DNA of 64,000 bases, taken from contig NC_065571.1 in NCBI RefSeq assembly GCF_937616625.2, positions 46,919,651-46,983,650 on the forward strand. The letters run 5' to 3'. Positions 41,352 through 54,500 of this stretch are shown here, piece by piece. The position numbers and the translations under genes are program-made. The notes beneath the pieces are model-generated. The model ran no database searches. It was not told where the DNA came from and saw only the letters and a program-made list of their open reading frames with translations. How positions within the stretch are numbered: position 1 is the stretch's first letter; each line of letters begins with the position of its first letter. The stretch is from Mercurialis annua. Its lineage: Eukaryota > Streptophyta > Magnoliopsida > Malpighiales > Euphorbiaceae.

Positions 41352-43757
41352 TTAATGAGTAAGATTCAGGAATATTATGGTAGTATTCTTTTAGCTCTTT
41401 TTTCATGGAACTTCTGCATTTTTTTAAGCATAGATTCACTTTTTCTTAGGCAAGATTCACTTTATTTTATGACTTTTATTTGCTTAATTATGTGTATTCT
41501 TTTCATACGCCATATTTGGAAAGGCATGCACCTCTCCTTGCGCCTTGGGTTCTAGGCCGTAGTGAATTTGAATTCTTAATCGGAATAATATTTGATAGTA
41601 AAATTGGATTTTTGATGGAATTGATGTTAGGAAGCCGGCAAAAGAGATTGTCGGAAGTCGGCAGAAGAGGTTGTTATAAAGAATGATTTATTTTTTATTT
41701 CCTTGTATTATTGAATTTTATAGCATATTTTTTTGTTCCTTTATATATGTAATAAAGAGCGCAAAATAAATATTAAAATCATTAATATTATATCAACATG
41801 TATCAACATATTGTCAACATAATATCAACATAAAATTAATATGAATTCAACGTACGATCATTATTAAATTTTTTTGACATATTTTTATTTTTTTGTCAGT
41901 TTTAAGATAAAAAATTCATCAAGATCAACACAAAATCAACATGTAATAAACTAACATTTTTCAACACATTTTCAAAATCAACACAAAATCAACAAAAAAT
42001 CAACAACATGTAATAACCTAACTAATTTAAATTTTTTAATCCTTTTACATTAATTTCACATTTTCAGCAGTATTTTAATTTAATTGTAATTTTTGTATTT
42101 TATTTCACATATAATGTGGTCTTTTTCGTTAATGATAAAATCAACTAAATGTCTACATAATGGCAACATAATATCAACACAAGATAACATTATAACATTA
42201 TAATAATTCAACATCATTATTGTGTTTTTTAGCAATGCTAAAATCAACAAAATATCAACCGAAAATCAACACGATATCAACACTGTAATATTATATATAA
42301 TTCAACATCATTATTTATCTTCTTCCCTCATGCTAACATACTATTATCTAGTCTCAATTGAATTTATATATTTTTTAGTTTATTTCACGGATATTATTAT
42401 CTTATTTGTTAATGTTAAAATTAAGATTTAATCAACCGATTATCAACGTAAAATCAACAACACTGTAACATAATATCAACACAAAATTAATAAACTAACT
42501 AATTTGAATTTTTCAGTCTTTTTTACATTAATTTTTATTTTTTTACATTGATAATGTTTAATTTTAATTTTTTTAATTTATTTCACATATAATGTGGTTT
42601 TCTTCTTTAATGCTAAAATCAACCAAATATCAACATAATATCAACACAAGATCAACAAGATTCAATAAATTGGGCAATACTAATTTTTAAATTTTTTTAT
42701 ACTATTTTTTACTTTTTTAATATTGTTTTATCTTTAATTTTTACTCAAAACTAATCAGCATTTGTTTTTACCATATATATTAATTTTAATTTTTTACGAA
42801 TATCAACACAAAATCAACAACATTTAATAAACTGAATAATATTAATTTTTAAATCTTTTTTATACTAATTTTTATCTTTATATTATTTCGCTCATAATTA
42901 ATCAGCATTTGTTATTACCATATATATAATTTAATTTTTTTATATGTATTAACAATGCCTCGATTTTTTTTATTTCACGTATAATATGATCTTTTTCGCT
43001 AATGCTAAAATCAACAAAAAAATCAACACGGTGTAAACAATATATTACCATAAAATTCACATTGTATAATAAAGAAAAATATACCAAAATAATATCAAGA
43101 ACTCATGAATGATTTTAAACAAACAAAAAGTGACAAAAAGAAGCAATTATTAATTTATCAAGAACTAAATTATTAAAACCAATACATCCACTACAGCTCA
43201 TCATCACATATAATAATCACAAAATTTAGATTTTGTTGTAATGCTTATCTTTTCCGGTTGTTATTTACAATAGCAAGCAATTATATTTAAAAATTATATA
43301 CAGTAGATGAAGAAATTAAAAGATGATTTTTGTGAAATCTAGAACAAGCACCGTCACCGCCAAACTTCTCAGACTTGCACCGCCTAGGATCTGCAACAAG
43401 TAAGGTCCTGTCACGCCGGTGTTGGTGCCGCCATTGTTAGGGATTTTGAAAGCAAATGAAGTGTTAAAATAAAACCCTAATAATGACAGATGTTCAAAAA
43501 AATATTAATTTCATCTGAAGATAAAACCATGGTGAACAGCAGTGGCGCGGCGGAACTACAGTGGACGGCAAAACGACGGTGGACGGTGAAACGCCGGTGG
43601 TGGCGCAATAGAACGACGGAGGCGGAATCGCAAATTCTCCATTTTATAGAGAGAGGAATTGAATTTTAAATTTGGAGAGAGAAAATAAAACAAAAAAATA
43701 AGTTATTTGGCGGTATTTATAGTTAGGTTATAAAAGATAATATTAGTGGAGTGTGCT
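41352..43757. repeat. Interior of the Mutator-type element: ATCAAC-rich repeat DNA
   Basis: 41760-43060 consists of many diverged copies of strings such as ATAATATCAACACAA and TTTATTTCAC...AATGTGGTCTTCTT, repeated with a loose period of a few hundred bases. 43330-43640 is GC-rich with GGTGGACGG-type repeats, like the arm of the smaller element. No gene is recognised. Confidence 0.55.
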
Positions 43758-44224
43758 GTAGGCCATGTTTGGTTCATGGAATAGGTGCGGAATGAAATAG
43801 CTATTCCGTATAGAATGACAATTTTTTGTTTTGGTTCATAGAATAGGTATTCCAAAGAATTGTTATTCCATGATTTTGTGGAATAAACACTCCTCTCAAA
43901 AACTAAAGAATGACTATTCCATTCTTTATGAAATAGTTATTCTATTGGGCTTTTTACTCAAATAACCAACATTCGTGTTTGATTTACTTTTATACTAACA
44001 CATATTTGACATTTTAAAACTACCATGTAAGGGAGAAATTATTACTTTTATACCATCCATATAAATAGAACCCTCATAACACAAACCCTCATAATTATAA
44101 TTATTTTCTCTCTCCTCAATTTTCTCTCTCCTTTCTCTTTCAATTCACCTTTCACACAAATCTCAGATTTGTTCTTCGCACCAATCCGCCTCCGCGGTTC
44201 CATTTTTGCCATTTTGCCTCCACC

Positions 44225-44322
44225 GTTTCGCCTTCGCCGTTTCGCCTTCGCCGTTTCGCCTTCGCCGTTTCGCCTCCGCCGTTTCGCCTCCGCCGTTCCG
44301 CCTCCGCCGTTCCGCCATCTTT
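44225..44322. repeat. 14-bp minisatellite, seven copies
   Basis: GTTTCGCCTTCGCC and variants with CTCC or GTTCC start every 14 bases from 44225 to 44309. A more decayed mirror lies in the other arm near 46205-46280. Confidence 0.88.
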
Positions 44323-44569
44323 CTTTTATCATTTTGATTTCAGATCTGAAGTTTTTAATTCTTTTTTTTTATTTTCAGATCTGTAATTTGTTTATTTTTT
44401 ACTGTTGTTTTCACCATTAAACATGTATAAAGATTATATTTAAAGAATCTAATACTCATTTCATGTAATGTAAAATAATTTTGTGATTTTATGGAATAAA
44501 ATTCTGTTATTTCTGCATTTTTCTTGTGTTTCTGCGTTTTTTTTATTCTGCAGAACGATTTGTTGATGA

Positions 44570-45480
44570 TGATTGATTGCTGAATTATTGTAATGTTACA
44601 GTGTTGTTGATTTTATGTTGACTTTATGTTGATATCAACTGATTTTTTTTAAATTTTTACATTGACAACTAAGATAATATTGTCTGTGAAATGAACTAAA
44701 AAAATTAAATTAAATTAAATCGAGACTAGATAATGATATGATAGCATCGAGGAAGAAGACATATAATGATGTTGTATTATTGTAATGTTACAATGTTGAT
44801 ATGGTGTTGATTTTCGGTTGATATTTTGTTGATTTTAGCATCGGTGAAGAAGACAATAATGATGTTAAATTATTGTAATGTTACAATGTTGATCTTATGT
44901 TGATATAGTGTTGACATGGTGTTGATTTTGGTAATGGTAAAAAATATAAATAATGATTTTGAATTATTATAATATTACAAATTTGAATTTATGTTGATAT
45001 TATGTTGATTTTGTGTTGGTATTTTAGATTGGAAAAATAATTTATTAATCTTTGGTTAATTTAATGTTGATTTAATGTTGATTTTATATTGATATATATA
45101 AAAAAATTAAATATATGATAAATAATAAATTTTGATGAATTATTAGCAAAAATAAAGGTAAATAAATATTAAAAATAAAAATTAGTGTTAAAAAAGATTT
45201 ACAAAATTAATACTATCCAGTTTATTAAATGTTGTTAATATTATGTTGATATTGTGTTGATATAAAAACTGACAAAAATGTCAACAATAAATAATGTACA
45301 CATGTTGATTTTATATTGATTTTATGTTGATTTTGAATTGATATTTGATGACAAATAGTATACACATGTTGATTTTATGTTGATTTTGTGTTGATCTTCA
45401 ATTAATTTTAGGAATATGCGCATGTTAATTTTAGGTTGATTTTAGGTTGACATCGAGTTGATTTTGCGTTGATTTTGATT
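44570..45480. repeat. TTGAT-rich degenerate repeat region
   Basis: Dozens of diverged copies of TTATGTTGATTTT and TTGATATTATGTTGAT occur. In complement these are the ATCAAC strings of 36590-37019 and 41757-43060, linking the three element copies. Confidence 0.75.
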
Positions 45481-46796
45481 AATATAACTTAAATAATTGT
45501 ACATCAATAAAATTCAACATTGATTTTATAATAAAGTTTGTACGTAGAACATAATATAAGGAGCAAAAAAACCAACCAAATTTCAAAAATGCCGAAATGA
45601 ATTTAGTACATTCTAATAAATTAACACTCTAGAAAATGAAAGTTATAAAAAATGGCTGAATACCAATAGCATATGTTTATGTAGGAAATTGCATAACGTT
45701 TATCGAGAAAAAACACAAAGAGATCAATTATTCAAACAAATATGTGCACTCCACATTCCATCCTACTGCTTTTCAAATAAACATCTATTCCGCAAACTTA
45801 CAGGAGGCATTTATTTCACAGACAATATTATCTTATTTGTCAATGTTAAAAAAAAAGATTAGTTGATATCAACATAATATCAACATAAAGTCAACAACAT
45901 TGTAACATTACAATAATTCAGCAATCAATCATCATCTACAAATCGTTCTGCAGAATTAAAAAAAACGCAGAAACACAAAAAAAATGCAGAAATAACAGAA
46001 TTTTATTCCATAAAATCACAAAATTATTCTATTACATGAAATGAGTATTAGATTCTTTAAAGATAATCTTTATACATGTTTAATGGTTGAAAATAACAGT
46101 AAAAAATAAACAAATTACAGATCTGAAAATGAAAAAAAAAAGAACAGCAAATTTCAGATCTAAAATCAAAAAGAGAAAAGAAAGATGGCGCAGCGAGATA
46201 AAGGTGGAACGACGGAGGCGAAACGACGAAGATGGAACAGCAAAAACGGAACGGCGGAGGCGGAACGGCGGAAGCGAAGGAATAAGAACGTGGAAAAACT
46301 CTGCTGGACTCGTGGAGAAGAAGAAGGAGCCGCCAAAATTCAAGAGAAAAAGAAGAAACAGTAGAAAAGTAAGAATTTAAAGAAATTAGGTTACAATTTT
46401 AATTTTGGATGGTATGAAATGTAAACTTTGGATTTGGACTGTATAAAAGTAAACTTGGGCCAATTATCAGTATATTGGGTAAAAAGCCCTATTCTATTCC
46501 ATGCTATTGTATTCCATGAACCAAACATGGCCGTAGTTTTGATATGTGTAACATGGACCCGTATAAAGTAGAATATTGGAGAAAGTTAGTTGTTTGTGTA
46601 AAAAGCCCATAGAATAATCATGAACCTTCTGGAAAAAATGGGCCTTGCTACACTTAAGTAAACAAGTTAGTGGGTTTTAGTTATCATCAAAATTAGGGCT
46701 TAGGATAAAGGCCTTTAGCCAACATATTGGACAGTTGAAAGTTGACACCGTATAAATATAAACATTTTGACAAATTTGGTTATTTATGAAAAATCC

Positions 46797-48085
46797 CTTA
46801 TTTCTTGCCATCAATTTGGATTTCTAAAAAATAGAAATATAGCATATTGTATTACTTGTACTTCCAATGCGGTTAATATTTCGAACTAAGTCCTATTTTG
46901 ATGGTAATATGGGATATTAAAAAGGTTTTTGATACTGGATTGGCTTTTCGTTCTCGACGTTTTTGAGGCTTTTGGCTTCTCTTTAAATTTTAGAAATTGA
47001 GTTTTATCCTTATTCTCTTAAGTTGTTTGATCTCTTTTAAAGTGAATAATGGTGATTTTTCCTATGACCCAAACTAGACACTCGGTTTTCCATGTCATTT
47101 ATTATACGCGAATGATATTCTTATGTCTGGGAAAGCTTCTATTAAAAACATCAAAATTGTGAATGATGTTTTTGCTTTATACGATTCTCTTTTTAGGCAA
47201 CAGGTGAGCTGGTCTAAATTTGAAATGTTCTTTGGTTCGTCAGTTTCTCCAAAAAGAATAACTAGAATGCATTAAAATATAACAATGCGAAAAGGTGCCT
47301 TGTCTTTCAATTATTTAGGAGTGCCTTTATTTATAGGTTCACCAAAGAAAAACTTGCTTAAACCTTTGGCAGATATGATATATAATAAATTCTCCAAATG
47401 AAAAGGCTCTTCTTTATCTTATGTTGGAAGACTAACTCTCATTCAATTTTTTTATTACTAGCTCATTTTTGCATTCCTTTGCAATTTATAAATGGCTAAA
47501 TTCTCTTTTAAATGTTGTTGATCGATGTATGCGTAATTTTTTACAGATAGGAAGTTTATTTCAGTTCCTTGGAAATTTGCTGCAAGCCTTGTATTGAAAG
47601 AGGCATTGGTTTGAAACATTTAAAAACTTTAAATTCAGCTATGCTTAGCAAGTTGGCCTAGAAGTTAATTAATGATTCAACAGTCTTTCCAATTTCAGTT
47701 CTCCGGAGAAGATTCATGCATGTTTCAAGTATCTCTCGTCATCTTCAGTCTTTGATTTGGAGTTCCATCAAACACATTAAACAAATTTACGCTCGGAAAT
47801 TGTTTGGTTGATTGGTAAATAAAGTAATCAAAATATTTGGACCGATGAATAAATTTTTCCAACGGTAGCTAAGCAATTCCAACTGCTTTTGATCGAGCAA
47901 AAACTTCTTTAGCAACATGTTTTCAGTGGTCTATTGATCACATCAGCAACGATACAGTTTCTTCTAATATTAAAGCAGTTCAATTTATTTAGACGTGACC
48001 GTCGTAAAGAAGGGCAAGCATTCAATTAAAGCAATGTATAATCATATGAGGATAACCAATGAGCCTGTTGTCCGGGGCAGATTCA
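46797..48085 (+). pseudogene. LINE reverse-transcriptase relic, a different and older family
   Basis: With several frameshifts and stops it reads as LINE ORF2. A decayed 'QxGFxxGRxI' region lies near 46800 and WDIKKVFDTG near 46910. YANDILMSGKA (the YADD-type site, changed to YAND) lies near 47105. After these come VSWSKFEMFFGSSVS, SFNYLGVPLFIGSPKKNLLK and SLSYVGRLTLIQF. Near the end is KKGKHSIKAMYNHMRI. It is far more decayed than the LINEs at 1 and 28156 and differs in sequence, so it belongs to another family. It ends near a T run at 48090. Confidence 0.75.
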
Positions 48086-48572
48086 TTTTTTTTTTGTTAA
48101 ATGATAATTATATTAGCTATTTCACAAGAAGCGAAACCGAGAATTTTAAAACGAAATCTAAGCACTGGAATACATAATTACTACAAAAAAAACGAGAGTT
48201 GTAATATTTATAATGAATCACCTCTTTATTAATATAAAGCCAAAGCAAATCTTTGTAATCCGTTAATTCATTTCAAATAACTTGCTTGTTTCTTACTTTT
48301 CAATTTGTGAAGAGTTTTTACCTTCATTTTGTTCCTTTTAAATTTGGAGTTGAAATAAATTATCAAAATTATAACTTAGGTAAGAAAAAATTGTCAAAAT
48401 TGAATCAAAATTGTTTTAATCAGATTGCATGCTAGAAAATAACATTTTTAGTGTGAAAAACATTTTTTTATTACGTAGAAATAGATAAAGAAATAATGTA
48501 ATTAAACTTTTTAAACATCACTTCTTAGTAAGAGTATAAATTTTTAAATTAAGGAGACTATAAATATATAAA
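48086..48572. other. AT-rich intergenic DNA
   Basis: Nothing recognisable. Confidence 0.5.
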
Positions 48573-48955
48573 GGCTTAATTACTTAAAAACCACTCACCT
48601 TAATTTTTTTTTTCGTTTATACCATGATCTAAAAAAAAATTCATTTATACCCTCACGTATGTATTTATGTTTCACCTCTACCCCGACGCATTAAATTAAC
48701 CTCTTTTCATTAAGAAAAAAGTTTAAAATGGTTCTTCATTTTTAACCTAAGCTAATTAGAGTTTAATTAGAAATGAGTTTTTCCCTAAATGAAGGACTAT
48801 TTTAGACTTTTTTTAAGTGAAAAGAGGTTAATTTAGTGTCTCGGGATAGAGGTGAAACATAAACACATACGTCAGAGTATAAATGAATTTTTTCCAAGAT
48901 CAGAGTATAAACGAAAAAAAAGTTCAAAGTGGGTGGTTTTTAAAGTAATTAAGCC
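48573..48955. mobile_element. Foldback MITE of the GGCTTAATTAC family (Mutator-type), 383 bp
   Basis: Starts GGCTTAATTACTT and ends AAAGTAATTAAGCC. A perfect 9-base duplication ATATATAAA (48564-48572 and 48956-48964) flanks it. The arms pair for about 150 bases. It is the same family as 16943-17470, with shared TTTCGTTTATA and GTTTCA / TGAAAC segments. It is non-coding and lies about 350 bases upstream of the SCYL2 start codon. Confidence 0.88.
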
Positions 48956-49129
48956 ATATATAAATGAAGAAAACGTAGTGTATATTTTTAAATTTTGGTT
49001 TGTTCAGATATATTTTGTTAACATATTATTTTAGAAAAATATATGAAATTATGTGTTTAAATGGCTGCAAATATTAAAATCAAAAGGTACACGGATTTTT
49101 TTTTAAAAAAAAGATGAAGAGACTTTGTT

Positions 49130-49310
49130 AATCTGCAGACGACAACGACGACTTAGTTTCCCTCCATCACCACCGCCACAACCACCATCACAGCCACCAC
49201 CATAACTACCTCAACGGTCACCGACACTTTACACAACACACACTTGTACATACACATATACACACAAACGGATTCATTGATTTCTAATATTTAATCCAAA
49301 AAGAAAAACA
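49130..49310 (+). promoter_or_regulatory. Probable 5' leader of SCYL2
   Basis: A CCACCACCATC-rich stretch (49165-49220) and ACACAC-rich sequence precede the start codon. Such pyrimidine/CCA-rich leaders are common in plants. No clear TATA box is seen, and the start site cannot be fixed. Confidence 0.35.
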
Positions 49311-51473
49311 ATGTCTCTAAACATGAAAACCTTCACACAAGCCCTAGCCAAAACAGCTGCAGTCATCGAAAAAACTGTACAAACAACCGTACAAGAAGTA
49401 ACCGGACCCAAGCCGTTACAAGACTACGACCTCCTCGATCAGATCGGCTCTGCCGGACCCGGTTTAGCTTGGAAATTGTACTCGGCGAAGGCGGCGCGTG
49501 AGTCCACGCGTACACACCAGTATCCGACTGTGTGCGTGTGGGTGCTGGATAAGAAAGCACTGTCGGAGGCGCGTGTTAGGGCTGGACTGTCTAAGGCCGC
49601 GGAGGATGCGTTTTTGGATGTGATTCGGGCGGATGCTGCACGGCTGGTGAGGCTAAGGCATCCTGGTGTGGTGCATGTGGTGCAGAATTTGGATGAGAAT
49701 AAGAATGCTATGGCGATGGTTACCGAGCCGCTCTTCGCGTCGGTGGCGAATGCGCTCGGGATTTTGGAGAATATTGTCAAAGTTCCTAATGCGCTTAAAG
49801 GAATGGTAATAGTTAATCTAACTTTAAATTACGATTTGATTTGCTTTAAGCTATCATATTGGATTGGATTAGAGTTCTATTGATTGTAGTGAATTATTTA
49901 CAACTTTTTCAGTATGTTTTACACTGCTTTTGTAATATCTGAAGGGCTAATTATGGTAACTAAAAATGTTTAGATGCGGTAATACACATTTAGGAAATGG
50001 TGAAGGAGGTAGGAATGCACATTGCATTTTCTAAGACAACTACTGTACTTTTTCGAGTTGCTGCCCGATGAGAGAACTTTTGTGCGGTTAGGTGCTGCTT
50101 AATGATAATTCAAGCTGCTAGTTGAATTTGAAGAGAGTTTATTAATGAAAAATATTATGAAAATTGAAATTCTTGCCAGTACGTTTGACATCCGTATAGC
50201 TGAATTTTGAGGGTGTTAATTACTCTTTAAAGTGCATGTACATCCAGGATGTTGTCCTTTTCATTTCTGATTACCATTTTCATTCTCATTTAGGTTTGAT
50301 CTTTAAGTCTTTTTCTTTCTCTGTTTCTTTTTCTCATGCTTTCTCTACTTTTTTTTCCATTAGTTTTTTTTTTTTTAAGTTTTGTCCAAAGACATACGTG
50401 AGAGATATAACAGCTAGTTACTGAGTGAAAAGATGATTAAAAACTGTAATAGTTAAAAGAATTACAGAGGGAAAGGATTATTGAAATGAAATAATAAAAG
50501 AAACATCTGGAGAAAGCATTCAGAATTTGTAATAATGATGCTTTTCTTGGTCCAAAATAAAATACAGCTTTTTTTATACTGTGAAGTGCATTTCTTGTAA
50601 AATGAAGTTACTGAGGAGTAGGTTTTGAGTTACTTTAGGAAATTTTGAGAATGGACTTGTAATCTTTATTTTTTGTATTCTGGATTTGGATTCTGTTTAG
50701 AGATTTTTTTTAAATCTCTAATTCTTTTTACACATATTTATCATGGTAAAGTTAAAAGATTTTAATGTTCCAATAAACGGTAGAGTAGTGTTTCATTCAC
50801 CATGGTTTATTATATTTATGCTGTCACCTCACCACACATTTATGTAGAATAGACAATTAGGACGTTGAAATCTTTGTTTTATATTATTTAAGTGAAGAGG
50901 GGTACCTTCCGGGTATGTGGATTTTAATCACTATCTTCACGAAAATATTTTTTGGAGATGGATCAGTTAGTGGAATTTTATACTATAAGGATTTGATCAA
51001 TCTGTTCGAAGTGCGAGCATAGTTTTTTTTGGTTATGATTCTGTTATATCAACAAGGTGGTTACTATGCTCTTTCTGAAAGCTCTTTGTGTGCAGGAAAT
51101 GGGATTATTGGAGGTGAAACATGGTTTACTTCAAATTGCAGAATCCTTGGACTTTCTCCATAACAATGCTCATCTGATACACCGGGCTATATCACCGGAG
51201 GTATGTGCTTCAGTCTGTATCTTTTCCATTATCATTACTTATTCAGAATTGTATACAATGCTTATCTGATACACGGGGTTGTATCAGTGGAGGTATGTGC
51301 TTCAGGCTTGTATCTTTTCCACTACTTTAAGATTTTCATAACTGTATACTTTGGTAATCATCAGAAAAAAGAGAAACTATTTTGGTAATTTGTCTTATCT
51401 TTTGGTAAAGGGAAAGTCATAACCTGTTATTCTCTCTCACAAGGCAGCAGCTCTCTTTTAGAATAAGCTGAAT

Positions 51474-51556
<83 letters not shown>

Positions 51557-54500
51557 CAAGAGAGAGCGCAATTGCTTGTCATTATGCATTTATTTGCTCC
51601 TTTTCTCTTATTTTTATCTATTAATCTTGTTTGAGGACATGCCTGATTGATTTGCGTGGCACTGCATCCATCTAGTTAACCATATTCTATTATTTGCAGA
51701 ATATCCTAATCACTGCAAGTGGAGCGTGGAAACTTGGTGGGTTTGGCTTCACAATCTCAACGAATCAGACTTCTAGTGAATTATCTAGTACTCAAGCCTT
51801 TCATTATGCTGTGAGTTGACCTTTGGTTAGTTTGTTATGATAACAATCATTTTGCTGTTAACTCGTGGCCCTCTTTTTTGCAGCTTTCTCTCTCAGGCTT
51901 TGTTTTTTTTATTAGGACATTAACTTTCATCATTTTATATTGAGACCATAACCATATAGGAATTTTTTAAATTTTACCATCTCCTGTCCTGAAATGGGAA
52001 AAATGCACACAAGATGAAATTGTAGAGTATAGGCCCATTAAATATTGGTCTAATAGATTGCTGATTGTCGTCGACCATCTTTGGGTATTAATCACTGGAT
52101 TTACCATGAACTCCTTATTATAGAATAGGGTCCTATAATTATGTTCAAATACTAAATATACTTCTGATTAAGCTTTCTCCATTCAGTTTCTTCACGAGTA
52201 ACATTAAAGTATAATGCTAACTGCACTTATAATTTTAATTTTATTTGTCTTGATATTTTTTAATCATCCAGGAGTATGACGTTGAGGATTCTATGCTGCC
52301 TATTCAGCCATCTCTAAATTACACTGCGCCTGAACTTGTTCGCAGCAAGTCACCTTCAGCTGGATGCTCCTCTGATATTTTCAGTTTTGGTTGTCTTGCC
52401 TACCACTTGATTGCTCACAAACCTCTGTTTGACTGCCACAACAATGTCAAGATGGTATTTTAAAATTTGAAACTTAACTTTTGTTCTAAGACATACATTG
52501 CTCTTTATTTGCTTTATCTGTTAAAGATGTGTACTATTTTTCCTGCTTGTGGCTCTTAAAAAAGATTTCTTTTAATTCATATATGGATCAAGAACAATTA
52601 TCTGTCCTTTTGGCCCTTAATTTCCTTTATTAGAATGTCAAACCTTCCTGTAAAAAGCATGTATGGCACTGAGGCAGACCACCTAAGCCTAGGCACAACT
52701 CAGAAAAAAGGCGTGCCTCATCAAATATCATATTATTAGCTTTTTTGTTTAGTAATTTTTGCATCAAGCAAGCTTACCATTTGGAAATAATGAAAAGATG
52801 TTTTGCTGCAAGCTAAGTAGGAAGCCTGGAGTTCATAACTACAGGAGTTAGGAAACCTAGAGTTTATTCAGTGAAGAAAAAAGATAGTGAAATTGGAACA
52901 ACCGGATGTGACTAGATGGTGAATTATTGAAACAGATTTGATTAAACACTTCTCATGAAAATGACTCCATAGATATGTATACTCGTACATTTGTCTGTAT
53001 GTCAGCTAGTTATTATTGTTTGTGAATGTAGTTGTCTGCTGTTTAATTGAACTCAGTAAAGCCAAATACCAGGTTGCAATTTAGAAATAATAAATTTTCC
53101 ATGGGCAGGGATTGAGATTGGTGGAGCTCTCCTGGTGGTTTTTTAGTTGTACGTGAAATTTAATTTGACAAGAGTCATTTTGAGAACGCCCAATACATTT
53201 AATTTTAGGATGCTCTAAAATTTGAACATTGTTAGAGATAATAATAAAATTATAATTCACAGATTTAGTTTTTTGGGTGAATTGGTTATTTGCTATGGTA
53301 TCATAGCTTCTATGATCGAAAGGTGTAGAGTTATTGACAACCCGTTTGACTAATTAAATATTTGAGGACAAGTAAGACGAGTCTGTACAGGGGTGTGTTA
53401 AAGATAATAATAACACCATAATTGGCTAATAAATTGAACAATTTGAACTTTTGAGTGAATTGATTATTGGACATGGTATTAGACTTCTATAATTAAAAGG
53501 TTTATAATTCAATCCTTGGCACTCTCATTTAATTAGTTAAATATTTGAGCACAAGTAAAGATGAGTATGTGTGCTTGTTCATGCTTCAAGTTCAATGGGT
53601 ATTTGCATGTCGGGTGTGTTAGAGATAATAATATAATTATACTTAGTCTCTCACCTAACATTTTGAGATTTTGGGTTAATTGGTTATTTGACAAACATAG
53701 TTTGCTTTGTTGCTGGCCTAGTTTTGATAAAAATCTATTAGGATTGTTAGTAATTCATAGTTTAGCTAATTTTTTATGCTGTGCCGCTTTATTAATGTTG
53801 ACATTGTTAGGATCCAAGATTGATTCATTAAGAGGATATGTGATAAATTTAGCATTGGGTACATTCCAAAATGTCTTTTGATATATGATTCACATGCATG
53901 TGTATATGTATAACCTTGCTTCAATAGTGTTTTCCATGTCAAGTATATACGGTTATCCATGTACTCTTTTTTATGCACAAATTAAGAAAACCATTAAATT
54001 TTCTAAATTTGAGAAACGGTACTTAATAGGCTCAATACAGCCTTTAACTACTCTTTTTAGATTATCTCTAGATTCTCCTTTCCACTTATACTCTTGCTCA
54101 TTCTACTAATAAATACTTGCACTAAGAAGTATGGGTAAAATTAGAAAAAACAATTAGTACTACATTGATTTTCTAAAATGATAGATAATTAGGAACCAGT
54201 TTTTTTTTTCTTTCTAAAACAACAGTTGAAAAAATACGAGGGAGTATAATGGACTGGATTCAAATGTTAAGTGTTAATTGCTATTTACTTGTTTGCTGAG
54301 ATATTGTATTTCAATCATATTGTAGATAAGTTCACCCTCTTTGATTCTTTCTTCGGTCAACTAATTTTGATATTTGTCTTTCTTCTGCAGTATATGAATA
54401 CCTTGAATTATTTATCCAGTGAAGTTTTCTCTTCTATTCCACCTGAATTAATTCCTGATCTACAGAGGATGATATCTGCAAACGAGTCTTTCAGGCCAAC

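Larger units (their letters stand above)
43947..46489. mobile_element. Foldback Mutator-type element inside the Tourist MITE, 2543 bp
   Basis: Starts GGGCTTTTTAC and ends GTAAAAAGCCC. A perfect 9-base duplication TATTCTATT flanks it (43938-43946 and 46490-46498). The arms pair over roughly 700 bases with decay. Both carry TTCAGATCTG, AAACATGTATAAAGAT, the ATTTTATGGAATAAAATTCT stretch and TTCTGCAGAA. Between them lies an unpaired region (44700-45780) rich in TTGAT. Gly/Arg-rich frames in the arms come from a 14-base minisatellite and are not genes. Confidence 0.88.
43761..46532. mobile_element. Tourist-like MITE, second copy, interrupted
   Basis: The ends are GGCCATGTTTGGTTCATGG and its inverse, with GTA on both sides (43758-43760 and 46533-46535). 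Removing the foldback element 43947-46489 and one 9-base duplication leaves 220 bases, the same length as the copy at 33077-33296. Confidence 0.85.
39743..46608. mobile_element. Mutator-type element with captured sequence and nested insertions, 6866 bp
   Basis: Starts GGGCTTTTTATACAA and ends TTGTGTAAAAAGCCC, inside a perfect 9-base duplication (ATAGAATAA). The ends match those of the smaller element at 43947 (GGGCTTTTTACTCAA), so they are one family. The interior has a gene-derived exon (40858-40973), a MITE (40975-41351), an ATCAAC-rich region (41757-43060) and GC-rich stretches near each end. Near the right end it is interrupted by a Tourist MITE (43761-46532). Removing that MITE restores a continuous terminus. 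No transposase is present. With a captured exon it qualifies as a Pack-MULE-like element. Confidence 0.82.

Noticed and set aside
44048..44420. Arg/Gly-rich frames on both strands
   Set aside because: They come from the 14-base minisatellite in the foldback arm, with a mirror in the other arm.
46080..46380. Lys/Arg-rich frames on both strands
   Set aside because: This is the mirror arm of the same foldback element; not a gene.
53561..54109. Frames in SCYL2 intron 4
   Set aside because: They fall in intronic repeat DNA between clear GT and AG sites that join exons 4 and 5 in frame.
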